Assembly: GCA_965248905.1 (NCBI GenBank)
Contig: CBDFKS010000003.1
Location: 238,810 to 302,809 of the forward strand
Origin: CBDFKS01 sp965248905
GTDB taxonomy: Bacteria > Chloroflexota > Dehalococcoidia > Lucifugimonadales > JAGWBF01
Length of the DNA stretch: 64,000 bases
Direction of reading: 5' to 3'
A program made the position numbers and the translations under genes. The notes below the pieces were generated by a model. That model did no database searches. It saw only the letters and a list, made by a program, of their open reading frames with translations, and was not told the DNA's origin. Shown here piece after piece: positions 18,232-27,415 of the stretch (its first letter is position 1; every line of letters begins with the position of its first letter).

Positions 18232-18747
18232 ATGGTAACTCCTAGCAGGGCCGACACCCATGATCTAGATAAGCTAAACCGCTGGTATGCAGCACTGTCC
18301 GCCGGCCAGACTGGCGAGTTCTCCGTGCACGCCCTGTTCTTGGTAACGGAGTCCGACAAGTACTCTCACGACATCTTTCGTAAATTCCGCTCCAGCTTTG
18401 AGACCCTCGGTGGTCAGTACCATCACCTGATGATATTTGGGCAGCACGGCCCCTCAACCACGGTAACAGAGTTCCTGACTGAATTGGGGCTATCGGAGGA
18501 CTGCCTATCCGTGTTGGTGCTGTTTAGAGAAACATCCTCTGACACCGTATGTGTGCTTCCATTGACCGCTGAATCTGGAGAAGATGCCGACCATGGCTCG
18601 CAAGAGGTGCTTAATGCCGTAGAAACATCTGTCAAGCTGGGGGCGCAAAGGCAGGGGATCGCATCCCTAAACGGACTAACTTCCTATCAGCTCAATAGCG
18701 GGTCAATTCTATACATTGTTGGCCGAGTTCTCAGTAGACTCTCGTGA
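18232..18747 (+). CDS. Hypothetical protein
   Basis: I do not recognise this family. The frame is open from a TTG at 18079 (222 residues), but that N-terminal part is low-complexity and poorly structured. The ATG at 18232, with GGGAG about 11 bases upstream, gives 171 residues. The core (FSVHALFLVTESDKYSHDIF, YHHLMIFGQHG, LSVLVLF) alternates hydrophobic strands and helices as in a soluble alpha/beta protein. No signal peptide or membrane segment is seen. It stands alone, divergent from yebC. Confidence 0.5.
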   Translation: MVTPSRADTHDLDKLNRWYAALSAGQTGEFSVHALFLVTESDKYSHDIFRKFRSSFETLGGQYHHLMIFGQHGPSTTVTEFLTELGLSEDCLSVLVLFRETSSDTVCVLPLTAESGEDADHGSQEVLNAVETSVKLGAQRQGIASLNGLTSYQLNSGSILYIVGRVLSRLS

Positions 18748-18866
18748 TATCGAACCGAGCCACCGGTGCATCGGACCCACCCTACCTCTAGATTTTAGAT
18801 AAAGTTAGGCTGCATATGGACCAGCGTTTACGAATTCTATCACTCTTGATCACTGGCATCACCTAG

Positions 18867-18928
18867 CCTCAATGCTACGCTGTCTTGCTATCCCAGCCCT
18901 GCGTGGGTATGATGTCTGAAGTTAGCTA
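18867..18928 (+). repeat. Direct repeat, copy 1 (old monooxygenase leader)
   Basis: About 62 bases are roughly 80% identical to 20346-20407, including the shared block GGGTATGATGTCTGAAGTT. Copy 2 lies upstream of an intact LLM monooxygenase and copy 1 directly upstream of a monooxygenase relic, so the repeat looks like the leader of a duplicated gene. Confidence 0.7.
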
Positions 18929-18933
18929 CAGGC

Positions 18934-19047
18934 GCTGCCTGAAGCCGTAGAGTTGCTGGTCAAAGCCGGGGCCTGTGACGACGTCAAGCATCAGTGCAGG
19001 TCCTGGAACGCATCTTTCCCAGTCCTTCGTCCCCGTCCCAGCAGAAG
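18934..19047 (+). pseudogene. Relic of an LLM-class monooxygenase gene
   Basis: These 114 bases align without large gaps to the internal part of the intact genes at about 20882-20996 and 21980-22095. Shared blocks include GCTGCCTGAAGCCG, GTCAAGCAT-like, TTCTGGAACG-like and CCTTCG.CCCCGTCC. The rest of the gene is missing. The remainder of the gap 18748-19095 shows no other gene. Confidence 0.7.
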
Positions 19048-19095
19048 TTACGGCTCACCTGTATCCAATTGTGACAATCACCGAGAGAGGTAGCC

Positions 19096-20301
19096 ATGCA
19101 GGATTGGTTAGGTACAAGAGCAACCGCTGACATCAACCTCGGCGCGCAGATCGCAATACTTGTCGGCCTATGGATCGGCTTTTATCTAGCCCGGACCGGA
19201 CAGATAACCTGGCACAAGAACATGCAGACGTCCATGGTCCTGGCACAGCTATTTTTCATTATCTTTATGATGGGGCACAGCTTTTACAATTACGTTATCT
19301 CTGGGCGCACCACCACCGGCACGGTGGCATCTTTGATGATGGTGCACGGATTTTTCGGGTTGATTGCCGAGCTGTCAGCGATATATTTGGTGCTTCGGAT
19401 GCGTACCCAGCTGATTCCTGAACGGCTGCGTGTTCGCAACTTCAAACTGGTGATGCAGTCAACCCTCGCCCTGTGGACGATAATCGCAGTCCTAGGCTTT
19501 GCCACCTACTATTACCGGTATTTGGACACAACGGAGGCCATCGTTGCGGCACCATTGGCCCAACTTCGCCAAGCTGGCGGGGACCTGGTGATTCATGCGG
19601 CGGAACTCCAGCAAGCCATTGCCCGCGACAACCTGAAGACCTCCAAGCGGCACGCCGAGCATCTGGTGAATCTAATCGAAGGAGTCGCCGGCGACAACTA
19701 TGGCGACGTTGACGAGGACGGAACGGTCGAGGATCCGGGAGACGGTCCTGGGCTGCTGAGCTATCTTCAGGACCTTGAACGTGTTACAACCGAGGATGAC
19801 ATCATATCCCTAATCAAACCTGTTCGTGATCAGTTACTGGAAGTAAACGAAACCGCACTTTCGGTCATTCGAGCGAGTGATCTGGCTTCTGTCCAATCTT
19901 TGGGAGAGGAAGCGTTGACTTTAGCGGACAAGGCGAGCCGGGAAGGAATTCTTCAGCTTGAGAAGAAGGCCTTAGACGCAGGTATCAGATCAATAGATGT
20001 AATTGTCCCGCAGGTCCCAGGAGAAAAACGTGAGCCCAATTCTGTTACCGTCGTCATAGACCAGTTCCAGTTCATAAACAAGACGGTGATCGTAGAGAAG
20101 GGTTGGTCTGTGGTATGGATTAACCAGGAGGCTCCTAAGCACACCGTGAGCTCCGACGACGATATTTTCGAATCTGGGACGATGGGCCAGAGCGACACCT
20201 TTACGTCCGTTTTTGACCAGATTGGTGAATTCCCCTATTACTGCAAATTCCACGGTGACAGCGGCGATGTAGGGATGGCAGGAAAAATCGTCGTAGAGTA
20301 A
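19096..20301 (+). CDS. Membrane protein with C-terminal cupredoxin domain
   Basis: A 401-residue protein. Four hydrophobic segments in the first 145 residues resemble DUF420-type membrane proteins linked to respiratory oxidases. A helical extracytoplasmic region (about 155-310) follows, containing HAEHLVNLIEG and an acidic DVDEDGTVEDPGDG stretch like an EF-hand or dockerin calcium loop. The last 90 residues form a plastocyanin-like domain with all type 1 copper ligands: H349, C383, H386 and M394. It is probably an electron carrier or copper sensor on the outer face of the membrane. Its redox partner is not in the window. Confidence 0.8.
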   Translation: MQDWLGTRATADINLGAQIAILVGLWIGFYLARTGQITWHKNMQTSMVLAQLFFIIFMMGHSFYNYVISGRTTTGTVASLMMVHGFFGLIAELSAIYLVLRMRTQLIPERLRVRNFKLVMQSTLALWTIIAVLGFATYYYRYLDTTEAIVAAPLAQLRQAGGDLVIHAAELQQAIARDNLKTSKRHAEHLVNLIEGVAGDNYGDVDEDGTVEDPGDGPGLLSYLQDLERVTTEDDIISLIKPVRDQLLEVNETALSVIRASDLASVQSLGEEALTLADKASREGILQLEKKALDAGIRSIDVIVPQVPGEKREPNSVTVVIDQFQFINKTVIVEKGWSVVWINQEAPKHTVSSDDDIFESGTMGQSDTFTSVFDQIGEFPYYCKFHGDSGDVGMAGKIVVE

Positions 20302-20345
20302 AGAGCTCTGGGTTCGATTCATCATCAGTCACAGTCATCAACCAT

Positions 20346-20407
20346 CCTCAATCCTATGCTGCCTTGCTATCAGGGCCGTGCATGGGTATGATGTCTGAAG
20401 TTGGCTA
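20346..20407 (+). repeat. Direct repeat, copy 2 (monooxygenase leader)
   Basis: This is the partner of 18867-18928 and lies 89 bases before the ATG of the first LLM monooxygenase. The two copies flank the cupredoxin gene. Confidence 0.7.
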
Positions 20408-20495
20408 TGGTCCCGCAGTCAAGGCGAGCGGAGTAGGTAACCATATCACGATCGTCTCCCGGCATCGTAGTGAAGGCCACATCTGGGGTTAGAGC

Positions 20496-21536
20496 ATGCG
20501 CTTCGGTAGCTTTGTATTCTCCATTAGTCGCGACTTAAGTGGCGACCATCAGGCCATCGACGATACCCTTAGAGAAGTAGACATGGCCGAAGCGATCGGT
20601 ATGGACTCGGTGTGGCTGGCCGAGCACCATTTCGATGGAGCAGTTTCCTACGCCGATCCGGTGGTGTTCGCCGCTGCCGTTGCCACCAGGACCAAGAGAG
20701 TGCGTATAGGCTTTGCGGTTCTGGAGATGGCGTTACACCATCCTGTGCGGTTGGCGGCCCAGACGGCACTATTGGATAACCTGAGCCGCGGGCGGCTGAT
20801 CGTAGGGACTGGGAGGGGTTCCGCTTTCAATGAATACGAGTACATAGGTTTCGGGACCCCCATGGAAGAGGCTCGGGAAATGCTGCCTGAAGCCGAAGAG
20901 CTGCTGGTAAAGGCATGGACCTCTGAAAATGTTAAGCATGAAGGCAGGTTCTGGAACGTATCATTCCCAATCCTTCGGCCCCGTCCTTACCAGAAGCCGC
21001 ATCCGCCCATAGTACGAGCCTGCCTCACGGAGGCGTCCCTTGTGGAGATGGCCAAGATAGGCCGCCCTATTCTGATGAATATCCAGACTCTAGATACCAT
21101 CACCCACAGGCTAAACCTGTACCGAGACACCATGTTAGAGGCAGGGTTCGACGAGGCGGCTGTCGAGAAATCATTGGACGAGACCTGGGCTCAGCGGTCT
21201 CTATATGTCTCGGAAAGCGATGACGAGGCTCTGGAGACTGCCACCCTCGCTCTAAAGAGATACCGGGACCATCTACTAGACGCTAGAGTGAAATACAACC
21301 CAGGCGGTGAACCTCCGCCAGCCCCTGGACAAGGCCCACCGGCGGGCGAAGTGGTAGAGCACGCCTTCATAGCCGGCACTCCTAAGCGCGTAGTGAAACA
21401 GCTTGGCGAACTGAGGGATGCGGGGGTGCAGAATCTATTGCTCAATGTTAACACCGGGCAGATGAGCCCTACGCAAGTAGAGCGCTCCATGGAACTCTTT
21501 GGGAAAGAGGTAATGCCGAAGTTCCGAGCCAACTGA
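20496..21536 (+). CDS. LLM-class flavin-dependent oxidoreductase
   Basis: A 346-residue luciferase-like TIM-barrel enzyme that uses FMNH2 or F420H2. MRFGSFVFSIS forms the first strand, WLAEHHF holds the family histidine pair, and RLIVGTGRGS is the typical strand-turn. The AGTPKRVVKQL segment near the C-terminus closes the barrel. It is very similar throughout to the next gene, so the two arose by tandem duplication. The substrate is unknown; the family oxidises aromatics, alkanes, sulfur compounds or F420-linked substrates. Confidence 0.92.
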   Translation: MRFGSFVFSISRDLSGDHQAIDDTLREVDMAEAIGMDSVWLAEHHFDGAVSYADPVVFAAAVATRTKRVRIGFAVLEMALHHPVRLAAQTALLDNLSRGRLIVGTGRGSAFNEYEYIGFGTPMEEAREMLPEAEELLVKAWTSENVKHEGRFWNVSFPILRPRPYQKPHPPIVRACLTEASLVEMAKIGRPILMNIQTLDTITHRLNLYRDTMLEAGFDEAAVEKSLDETWAQRSLYVSESDDEALETATLALKRYRDHLLDARVKYNPGGEPPPAPGQGPPAGEVVEHAFIAGTPKRVVKQLGELRDAGVQNLLLNVNTGQMSPTQVERSMELFGKEVMPKFRAN

Positions 21537-21594
21537 ACAATTTAGTTCCAAAGAAGGGATTCCCGGTAATTCGACATATCTTACGGGGTAATGC

Positions 21595-22632
21595 ATGCGA
21601 TTCGGCACATATGTATTGGCCATCAGCAGTGAACCAGAGAACGATTTTGACATCGTCGAGCGGACACTGAGAGAGGCCGAGTTGGCCGAAGAACTCGGTC
21701 TGGACGCGGTCTGGCTGCTGGAGCACCATTTCGGAGGGGACGTAGCATACGCCGACCCGTTGGTGTTCGCAGCCGCCGTCGCATCCAGGACACACCGGAT
21801 CAAAATCGGATTCGCAGTGGTGCAGATGGCCCTGCACCACCCTGTGCGATTGGCAATCCAGACAGCGTTGCTGGACAACCTGAGCCATGGACGCCTAATC
21901 GTAGGCATCGGACGGGGATCGTCCTTCAATGAGTACGAGTATCTCGGCTTTGGAGAGTCCGTGGAAGATGGCCGAGTGAAGCTGCCCGAGGCCGAGGAGC
22001 TACTGATAAAGGCCTGGACATCAGAAAACGTGCACCACCAGGGCAAATTTTGGGACGTATCTTTTCCTATTTTACGCCCCCGGCCTTACCAGCAGCCCCA
22101 CCCCCCGATAGTGCGAGCTTGCATCTCTGAACAGTCTCTAGTAGAGATGGCCAAGATAGGACGACCGGTGCTGTTAGGTGTCCACTCCGTCGCTGATACG
22201 GGACATAGGCTGCAACTGTACAGAGAGACCATGTTGAGCGAAGGATTCGATGAGGGCACCGTTGAAGATGCCCTTGATCGGAGCTGGGCGGCCATGCGTT
22301 TCATCTATGTGGCAGATAGCGACGAAGAGGCCGAGGAAACGGCGAGAGCTGCCCACAAAAGATGTTGCGACCACATACGTAACGCCCAGAAGAACTACAA
22401 TCCCAACGGGATCCCCCAACCGAAGCCCGGGCAGCCACCCAATCCCTTCGAGCAGTACGACATCGCAGTGGTGGCGGGCTCTCCGAAAACGGTAGCGGAC
22501 CGCATCGCTGAGCTGAGGGACGCCGGAGTCCGCAACCTCATGCTCAACGTCAACATAGGCCAGATGACCGCCGAACAGGTGGAAAGCTCCATGCGACTTC
22601 TCAGCGAAAGGGTGCTGCCTCAATTCCGCTAG
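21595..22632 (+). CDS. LLM-class flavin-dependent oxidoreductase, tandem paralog
   Basis: A 345-residue luciferase-like enzyme, clearly paralogous to the gene 58 bases upstream: the same length, the same WLLEHHF, RLIVGIGRGSSFNEYEY and RPRPYQQPHPPIVRAC blocks, with the main differences between about 230 and 290. It is probably co-transcribed with that gene. The ATG at 21595 aligns with the start of the paralog. Confidence 0.92.
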   Translation: MRFGTYVLAISSEPENDFDIVERTLREAELAEELGLDAVWLLEHHFGGDVAYADPLVFAAAVASRTHRIKIGFAVVQMALHHPVRLAIQTALLDNLSHGRLIVGIGRGSSFNEYEYLGFGESVEDGRVKLPEAEELLIKAWTSENVHHQGKFWDVSFPILRPRPYQQPHPPIVRACISEQSLVEMAKIGRPVLLGVHSVADTGHRLQLYRETMLSEGFDEGTVEDALDRSWAAMRFIYVADSDEEAEETARAAHKRCCDHIRNAQKNYNPNGIPQPKPGQPPNPFEQYDIAVVAGSPKTVADRIAELRDAGVRNLMLNVNIGQMTAEQVESSMRLLSERVLPQFR

Positions 22633-22718
22633 GTATAGCCTCGCTCCGGTTTAATACTGAACCTGCTGATACGAATATTTATCAAGCCCAGGCCTGGCTA
22701 AATGGAAAGGGGACCGAC

Positions 22719-23723
22719 ATGGACGTTGCACTTCATATTCGAGACTTCATGGACGATCCCAGTCGACCGATGCATCAGCAGATAGAGGAAGCGGCTGAGA
22801 TAGCACGGCACGCCGGCTCATGGGGGTTCAAGGGGATCTACTGCCCTCAGCACTGGGTGTCCTATCCCACTATCTGGCCTCAACCCATTCCTATTCTGGC
22901 CAGGCTGGCGGCAGAGGCGAAGGGCATCAAGCTGATCACCGGAGTAATTCTGCTCCCATTACAGAATCCAGTAGAGCTGGCTGAGCAGGCTATCACCATG
23001 GACCACATTACCAATGGGCATTTTGTCCTGGGGTTAGGGCTGGGTTACCGGCAAACGGAACTGGAGGCGGTGGGAACTAACCGGGCGGAGCGAGTAGGTC
23101 GATTTGAAGAGTCTTTAAAGCTCATGAAGATGCTCTGGTCTGGGGAGACGATTAGCTTCAAAGGCCAGTACTGGCAGGTCACCGACGCCCGTGTGGCGAT
23201 AACCCCGGTACAGAAGCCCCATCCTCCCGTCTGGATCGCAGCCCAGAGCAGACGGGCCGTTCGCAGGGCTGCGACTATGGGCGATGGCGCGCTACTGGGT
23301 CCGCAGCCAAGCTGGGATGATATTCAACTTCTCTCCAAGGTCTACTGGGAAGCGCGAGAGGAGCAGGGCGAAACCTCAGGCCTCCTGGGATCTAACCGAA
23401 GCATCGCCATTGCCAGAGACCGAGAGACGGCCATTCGAGACGCGGAGGCTACAGCGGCCCGCAAGGCTGGCATGTACGGGAACTGGGACATGCAGGAGCG
23501 GGACACCGTGAATCTCGGCCTTTCAGACAAAAGAGACCTTAAAGAGTGGGCAATCGTGGGCAGTCCGGAGGAATGCGTCGAAACCGTCAGCAAGTCCCAC
23601 AATGAGCATCGGTTGGGTTACGTTGGCCTCGGATTCCTTAACCTACCCAAGGAGCACTCGGCCCGTCTGGAGTATCTGCACATGATATCCGAGCAGTTCA
23701 TATCCCGCCTGCCCTCTGACTGA
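22719..23723 (+). CDS. LLM-class flavin-dependent oxidoreductase, divergent
   Basis: A 334-residue luciferase-like enzyme from a different branch from the two upstream: MDVALHIRDFMDD, YCPQHWVSYP, and HFVLGLGLGYRQTE with the phosphate-binding glycine turn. The C-terminal VGSPEECVE segment matches F420- or FMN-dependent members. It has AAAGGGGA near its ATG and may form an operon with the paralogs. It converges on the solute-binding protein gene. Confidence 0.9.
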   Translation: MDVALHIRDFMDDPSRPMHQQIEEAAEIARHAGSWGFKGIYCPQHWVSYPTIWPQPIPILARLAAEAKGIKLITGVILLPLQNPVELAEQAITMDHITNGHFVLGLGLGYRQTELEAVGTNRAERVGRFEESLKLMKMLWSGETISFKGQYWQVTDARVAITPVQKPHPPVWIAAQSRRAVRRAATMGDGALLGPQPSWDDIQLLSKVYWEAREEQGETSGLLGSNRSIAIARDRETAIRDAEATAARKAGMYGNWDMQERDTVNLGLSDKRDLKEWAIVGSPEECVETVSKSHNEHRLGYVGLGFLNLPKEHSARLEYLHMISEQFISRLPSD

Positions 23724-23809
23724 GAGACTTCCCACCAGCAGCGGCGGACAAAAAGAGTGCACTTTCCTGCTCTTACTGTGGAGCTAGGCTCCTCCGGCCG
23801 ACAACACGC

Positions 23810-25672
23810 CTATCCCGCCGGTACTATGTACTCAAAGTGATCGAAGCCCGCGTCTATAACCCCCGACCAGGTATAGTCGGCTATCACCTTCGGGTCCACT
23901 ATCACCTGGGAGGGCACCCACAACAGGGGCACCTCACCGTAGTTGTCGAACTTGTACTCCAGTATGTTTCGCATAAGCTGGTCTCGCTCCTCTTTGCTGG
24001 ATGAGTGCAGCAGCTTTTCGTAGTTCTCTTGTATGACGGGGGCCTCGAAGCTGCTGGTAGTGCCTGCGGGTGGGCCCGTGTTGTACGACCTGACCACTGC
24101 GATGTTCGATGCGAAGTCGGTCTTTTGAGGCCAGATCTTGCCGTGGGCCTCCCGCGCCCGGGTAGTTTGGAATAACCTGGCCCACTCCACGCTCACTATC
24201 TTAGCGTCCAGGCCGATAGCTTTCAGCTCAATCTGCAGGGCCTCGGACATTTGGGGCGATTCCGACAGTCCTGCCAGAACAAAGGAGAATATCTCTACAC
24301 GAGCACCCTCAAAGCCAGCTTCCTTGACCAGTGCCCTGGCCCGCTCGGGGTCGTAGCCGTACTTTGCTTCCCATTCGGCGTCAAACCTGTCACTCCAACC
24401 GTACAACTCAGGGTGGCCCGCCATTACCCTCTGGGGCTCCCCCACTCCCTTGAAAAGCTCCCTTATCACCTCCTCTCGGTTGAGGGCCCGGTTGACGGCC
24501 TCCCTGATCTTTACGCTGGCGAACACGCCATCGGGATCATACGCGTCTGTCTCCGGCAGGTAGCTGCCTGCCATGAGATAAAAGATCTGGGTGGCGGGCC
24601 CTTCGCTGCTCTCCACCTTCATCCCCTGGGCAATCATCTGGGCGTGCAGCTCCCGGGGCAGCTCCGCCATGTGGGCCTCTCCGGTCAGCACCATGGCCAT
24701 TCGGGTGGCAGGCTCGGGGCTCAACACCATCTCAAACTCTTTGAACGCTGGGACCTTCTTGTAGTGCTCCTCCTTGGCCTCCCACAACAGGCTGAACCCA
24801 GGGGTATGCTTGATGAACTTCCAGGGTCCAGTACCTGCGGGATGCAACCGAGACTCCGCCTCACCTGCTTCGTCCCACTGCCTAGCGCTATGGATCAGTA
24901 TATTATTGCGCTTAGAACTCATGATGGCATCGAAGTCTGGCTCGGGCAACTTGAGGTGGAAGGTCACGGTGTAGGCGTCCACCCGCTCTATATTACTGTT
25001 TCTCTCCTGATCGGTGTCACCCAGATAGTCCCTAAAGAGTGAGGCATCGTGGGGAATGGCTCCCTCCGCAGCTATCTGATTAATGATGTGGGGAATGTCC
25101 TGAGATGTGAACTCCCCCCAGCCGTAGGAGAAGGGAACGCCTTTCCTGAGCTTGAAGGTCCAGGTCTTGGCATCGGGGGTATCCATGCTCCAGGAGGTAG
25201 CCAGTAGGGGCACCATCTCCCCCGTCTTGTAGTGAATCTCGATGAGGGGCTCCAGGTGGTTCCTCGTCGCCAGGTTGTTACCCCAGGTATCCCCATACCA
25301 GGGCAGCGTTAGCTCTATCCAGGGCGCGGGAAGCGCGAACTTTAGCCGGGTGACCTTGGCCATCACGGCCGCCGGTGCGGGTGTGGGCGTAGCCACTGCG
25401 ACTACTGTCACGGGCACCTGTACCTCTATCTCTTTAACAACCTCTCTCGGTACCTCTTTGATTACCTCTCTGACTACCTCAACAGGCACCTCTCTGACTA
25501 CCTCAACAGGCACCTCTCTGACTACCTCAACAGGTACCTCTTTGATCACTTCCCTCTCGATTACCGAGGGTGCCGGTGTCGCATCATCCCCACACGCTAC
25601 GGCTACTATCAGTAATACCACCAGGGGCAGAAGTATCAGCCACTTAGGCTTGGCTAGCCAACGGTATGACAC
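23810..25672 (-). CDS. ABC transporter solute-binding lipoprotein (family 5)
   Basis: A 620-residue extracytoplasmic binding protein of the peptide/nickel (SBP_bac_5) family. The signal peptide ends in a lipobox, VAVAC with C27 as the lipidated cysteine. It is followed by a stalk of tandem EVPVEVVR repeats (about residues 40-85), visible in DNA as a 24-base repeat near 25460-25540, then by the binding domain. No permease or ATPase genes lie beside it, so its transporter must be encoded elsewhere. It is downstream of hydantoinase and amidases, which suggests it collects their substrates (inference). Confidence 0.9.
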   Translation of the reverse strand: MSYRWLAKPKWLILLPLVVLLIVAVACGDDATPAPSVIEREVIKEVPVEVVREVPVEVVREVPVEVVREVIKEVPREVVKEIEVQVPVTVVAVATPTPAPAAVMAKVTRLKFALPAPWIELTLPWYGDTWGNNLATRNHLEPLIEIHYKTGEMVPLLATSWSMDTPDAKTWTFKLRKGVPFSYGWGEFTSQDIPHIINQIAAEGAIPHDASLFRDYLGDTDQERNSNIERVDAYTVTFHLKLPEPDFDAIMSSKRNNILIHSARQWDEAGEAESRLHPAGTGPWKFIKHTPGFSLLWEAKEEHYKKVPAFKEFEMVLSPEPATRMAMVLTGEAHMAELPRELHAQMIAQGMKVESSEGPATQIFYLMAGSYLPETDAYDPDGVFASVKIREAVNRALNREEVIRELFKGVGEPQRVMAGHPELYGWSDRFDAEWEAKYGYDPERARALVKEAGFEGARVEIFSFVLAGLSESPQMSEALQIELKAIGLDAKIVSVEWARLFQTTRAREAHGKIWPQKTDFASNIAVVRSYNTGPPAGTTSSFEAPVIQENYEKLLHSSSKEERDQLMRNILEYKFDNYGEVPLLWVPSQVIVDPKVIADYTWSGVIDAGFDHFEYIVPAG

Positions 25673-25950
25673 GGTCCACCTCCATATTAGATCGGGGCTA
25701 TTACTTAGATGGAGTTTCTAGAGCGAATTTCTGCCTTCGACACAGCCCCTTGAGGATATGCAAAAGCCTATCAGTTGACTACCCAACATGTCAATAGATT
25801 TCCTGATTGAGAATTAATTCACAAACCAAGTCTCATATCATAGCTAATTCTCACTCTATTCTTCTTAAAAATAGCCCTGACACGGTTCAGGGTGCAAGGA
25901 AGTAATGGGCTTATCGCTCGAAATTGCTGGGTTTATAACCTAACCAGAGG

Positions 25951-27384
25951 TTAGCAGGCTGGTCTGTTGAGGATATCGCCAGAGATTTTTCGTGGAATGA
26001 ACTGGCCATCGCCAAGATTTCCGAAAAACTGATCATTTTCCACCACCACATTGCCCCGCAGAATAGTGGTGACCGGCCATCCGTTGATCTCCCAGCCCTC
26101 CCAAATGCTGTAGTCCGTGATGTGGAAGTCATTCATCGAAAGGGTCTTATGGACGGTGGGATCGATGAGCACGATGTCGGCGTCGCTGCCAGTAGCAATG
26201 GCCCCCTTGCGCGGGTAATAGCCCATAATTTTAGCTGCGTTGGCTGAGGTTATGTCCACAAACCGTTGCAAGGACATGCCTCTCTTGGACACACCTTCGC
26301 TGTAGGTGATGCCTACCCGTGTCTCGGCGCCGTTGTGGCCGCCAGCCAGGTCGAAAAGAGTCCTGCCCTTCGTCTTCAGGGAATAGTTGGTACATACCTC
26401 GTCGGTCGCCATTGTGTGTATGCCGCCCTTCATGAGCCCGTCCCATAACGCCAGCCGGTCCTCTTCCGATTTCAGAGATGGATAGGTATGGTACTTCATG
26501 CCGTCGGGCTTCTTATAATCATCAGAGTTGAAGCTCACATAGTTATGAAGGGTCTCTCCATATATGGGAAGGCCATCTCCCCTGGCCTCCCTAATTGCAT
26601 TGAGGCCCTCTTTAGCGCTTACATGAACGAAATACACAGCCGCACCGGTCCACTTTGCCAGGCGCAGGACCCGCCTATAGGACACATCCTCCACCATATT
26701 GTTGTGCACTTCATGGATATTGTACCATTCGGTCCGCTCCTCCGCGGTCAGCTTCTTGTACATATACTGAACGATATCGTCATCCTCCGAATGGACCAAC
26801 ATGAGGCCACCGTGGGTAGCTACTTGCTCCATGACCTCGGAGACCTGACCCAGGTTCACCATCCACCGCCGATCTTCCGGTATCCCTTCCGTGGGACGGA
26901 TGTTGGTGGTGAAGATCTTGAAGGTGGGAAATCCGTCGCTAATGGCTTCCCTCACCTGACCGATAACGTTGGAAGGGATGTCACCGATCAACATTAAGTG
27001 GTACGAGTAATCGCAGTATGAGTTACCCGTCCAGCGAGAGTTTCGGTCTTCGATAGCTTGGACAATGTCCATGTCTCTGTATTTCGTAGCGAAATCGGTC
27101 AAGGTCGTGGTCCCTCCAAAGAGGGCCGCTCGGCTGGCCTGGTCCGGAGGGGCGGTCTCCCCTGCGCCAGTACTTCCCGGAACACTGAAAGCCACATGGG
27201 CGTGAGGCTCTATACCCCCGGGTACAACGATTTTGCCCGAGGCATCTATGACGCGACCCACTTCGCCGGATAGAGTGTCCGGCTGGGCGACAGCCGCTAT
27301 CTTTCCTCCTTCGACGGCAACATCCCAACTCCCAACACCCCAGGGAGTCACTACTTGGCCGCCCTTAATTAGCAGGTCTATCAT
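25951..27384 (-). CDS. Dihydropyrimidinase/hydantoinase-like amidohydrolase
   Basis: A 477-residue metal-dependent hydrolase that opens cyclic amides such as dihydropyrimidines, hydantoins or allantoin. Binuclear-site ligands can be placed: H61 and H63 (HAH), the carboxylated lysine K156 in FKIFTT, H198, H254, and D328 in MATDEV. GGIEPHAH and the ring-opening enzyme layout fit D-hydantoinase or phenylhydantoinase. The start lies 31 bases after the stop of the upstream amidase gene, so the two are likely co-transcribed. The exact ring substrate is not determined. Confidence 0.9.
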   Translation of the reverse strand: MIDLLIKGGQVVTPWGVGSWDVAVEGGKIAAVAQPDTLSGEVGRVIDASGKIVVPGGIEPHAHVAFSVPGSTGAGETAPPDQASRAALFGGTTTLTDFATKYRDMDIVQAIEDRNSRWTGNSYCDYSYHLMLIGDIPSNVIGQVREAISDGFPTFKIFTTNIRPTEGIPEDRRWMVNLGQVSEVMEQVATHGGLMLVHSEDDDIVQYMYKKLTAEERTEWYNIHEVHNNMVEDVSYRRVLRLAKWTGAAVYFVHVSAKEGLNAIREARGDGLPIYGETLHNYVSFNSDDYKKPDGMKYHTYPSLKSEEDRLALWDGLMKGGIHTMATDEVCTNYSLKTKGRTLFDLAGGHNGAETRVGITYSEGVSKRGMSLQRFVDITSANAAKIMGYYPRKGAIATGSDADIVLIDPTVHKTLSMNDFHITDYSIWEGWEINGWPVTTILRGNVVVENDQFFGNLGDGQFIPRKISGDILNRPAC

Positions 27385-27415
27385 CGCAAGTCTCCTCGTT
27401 ACCGCACTGAGCCAG

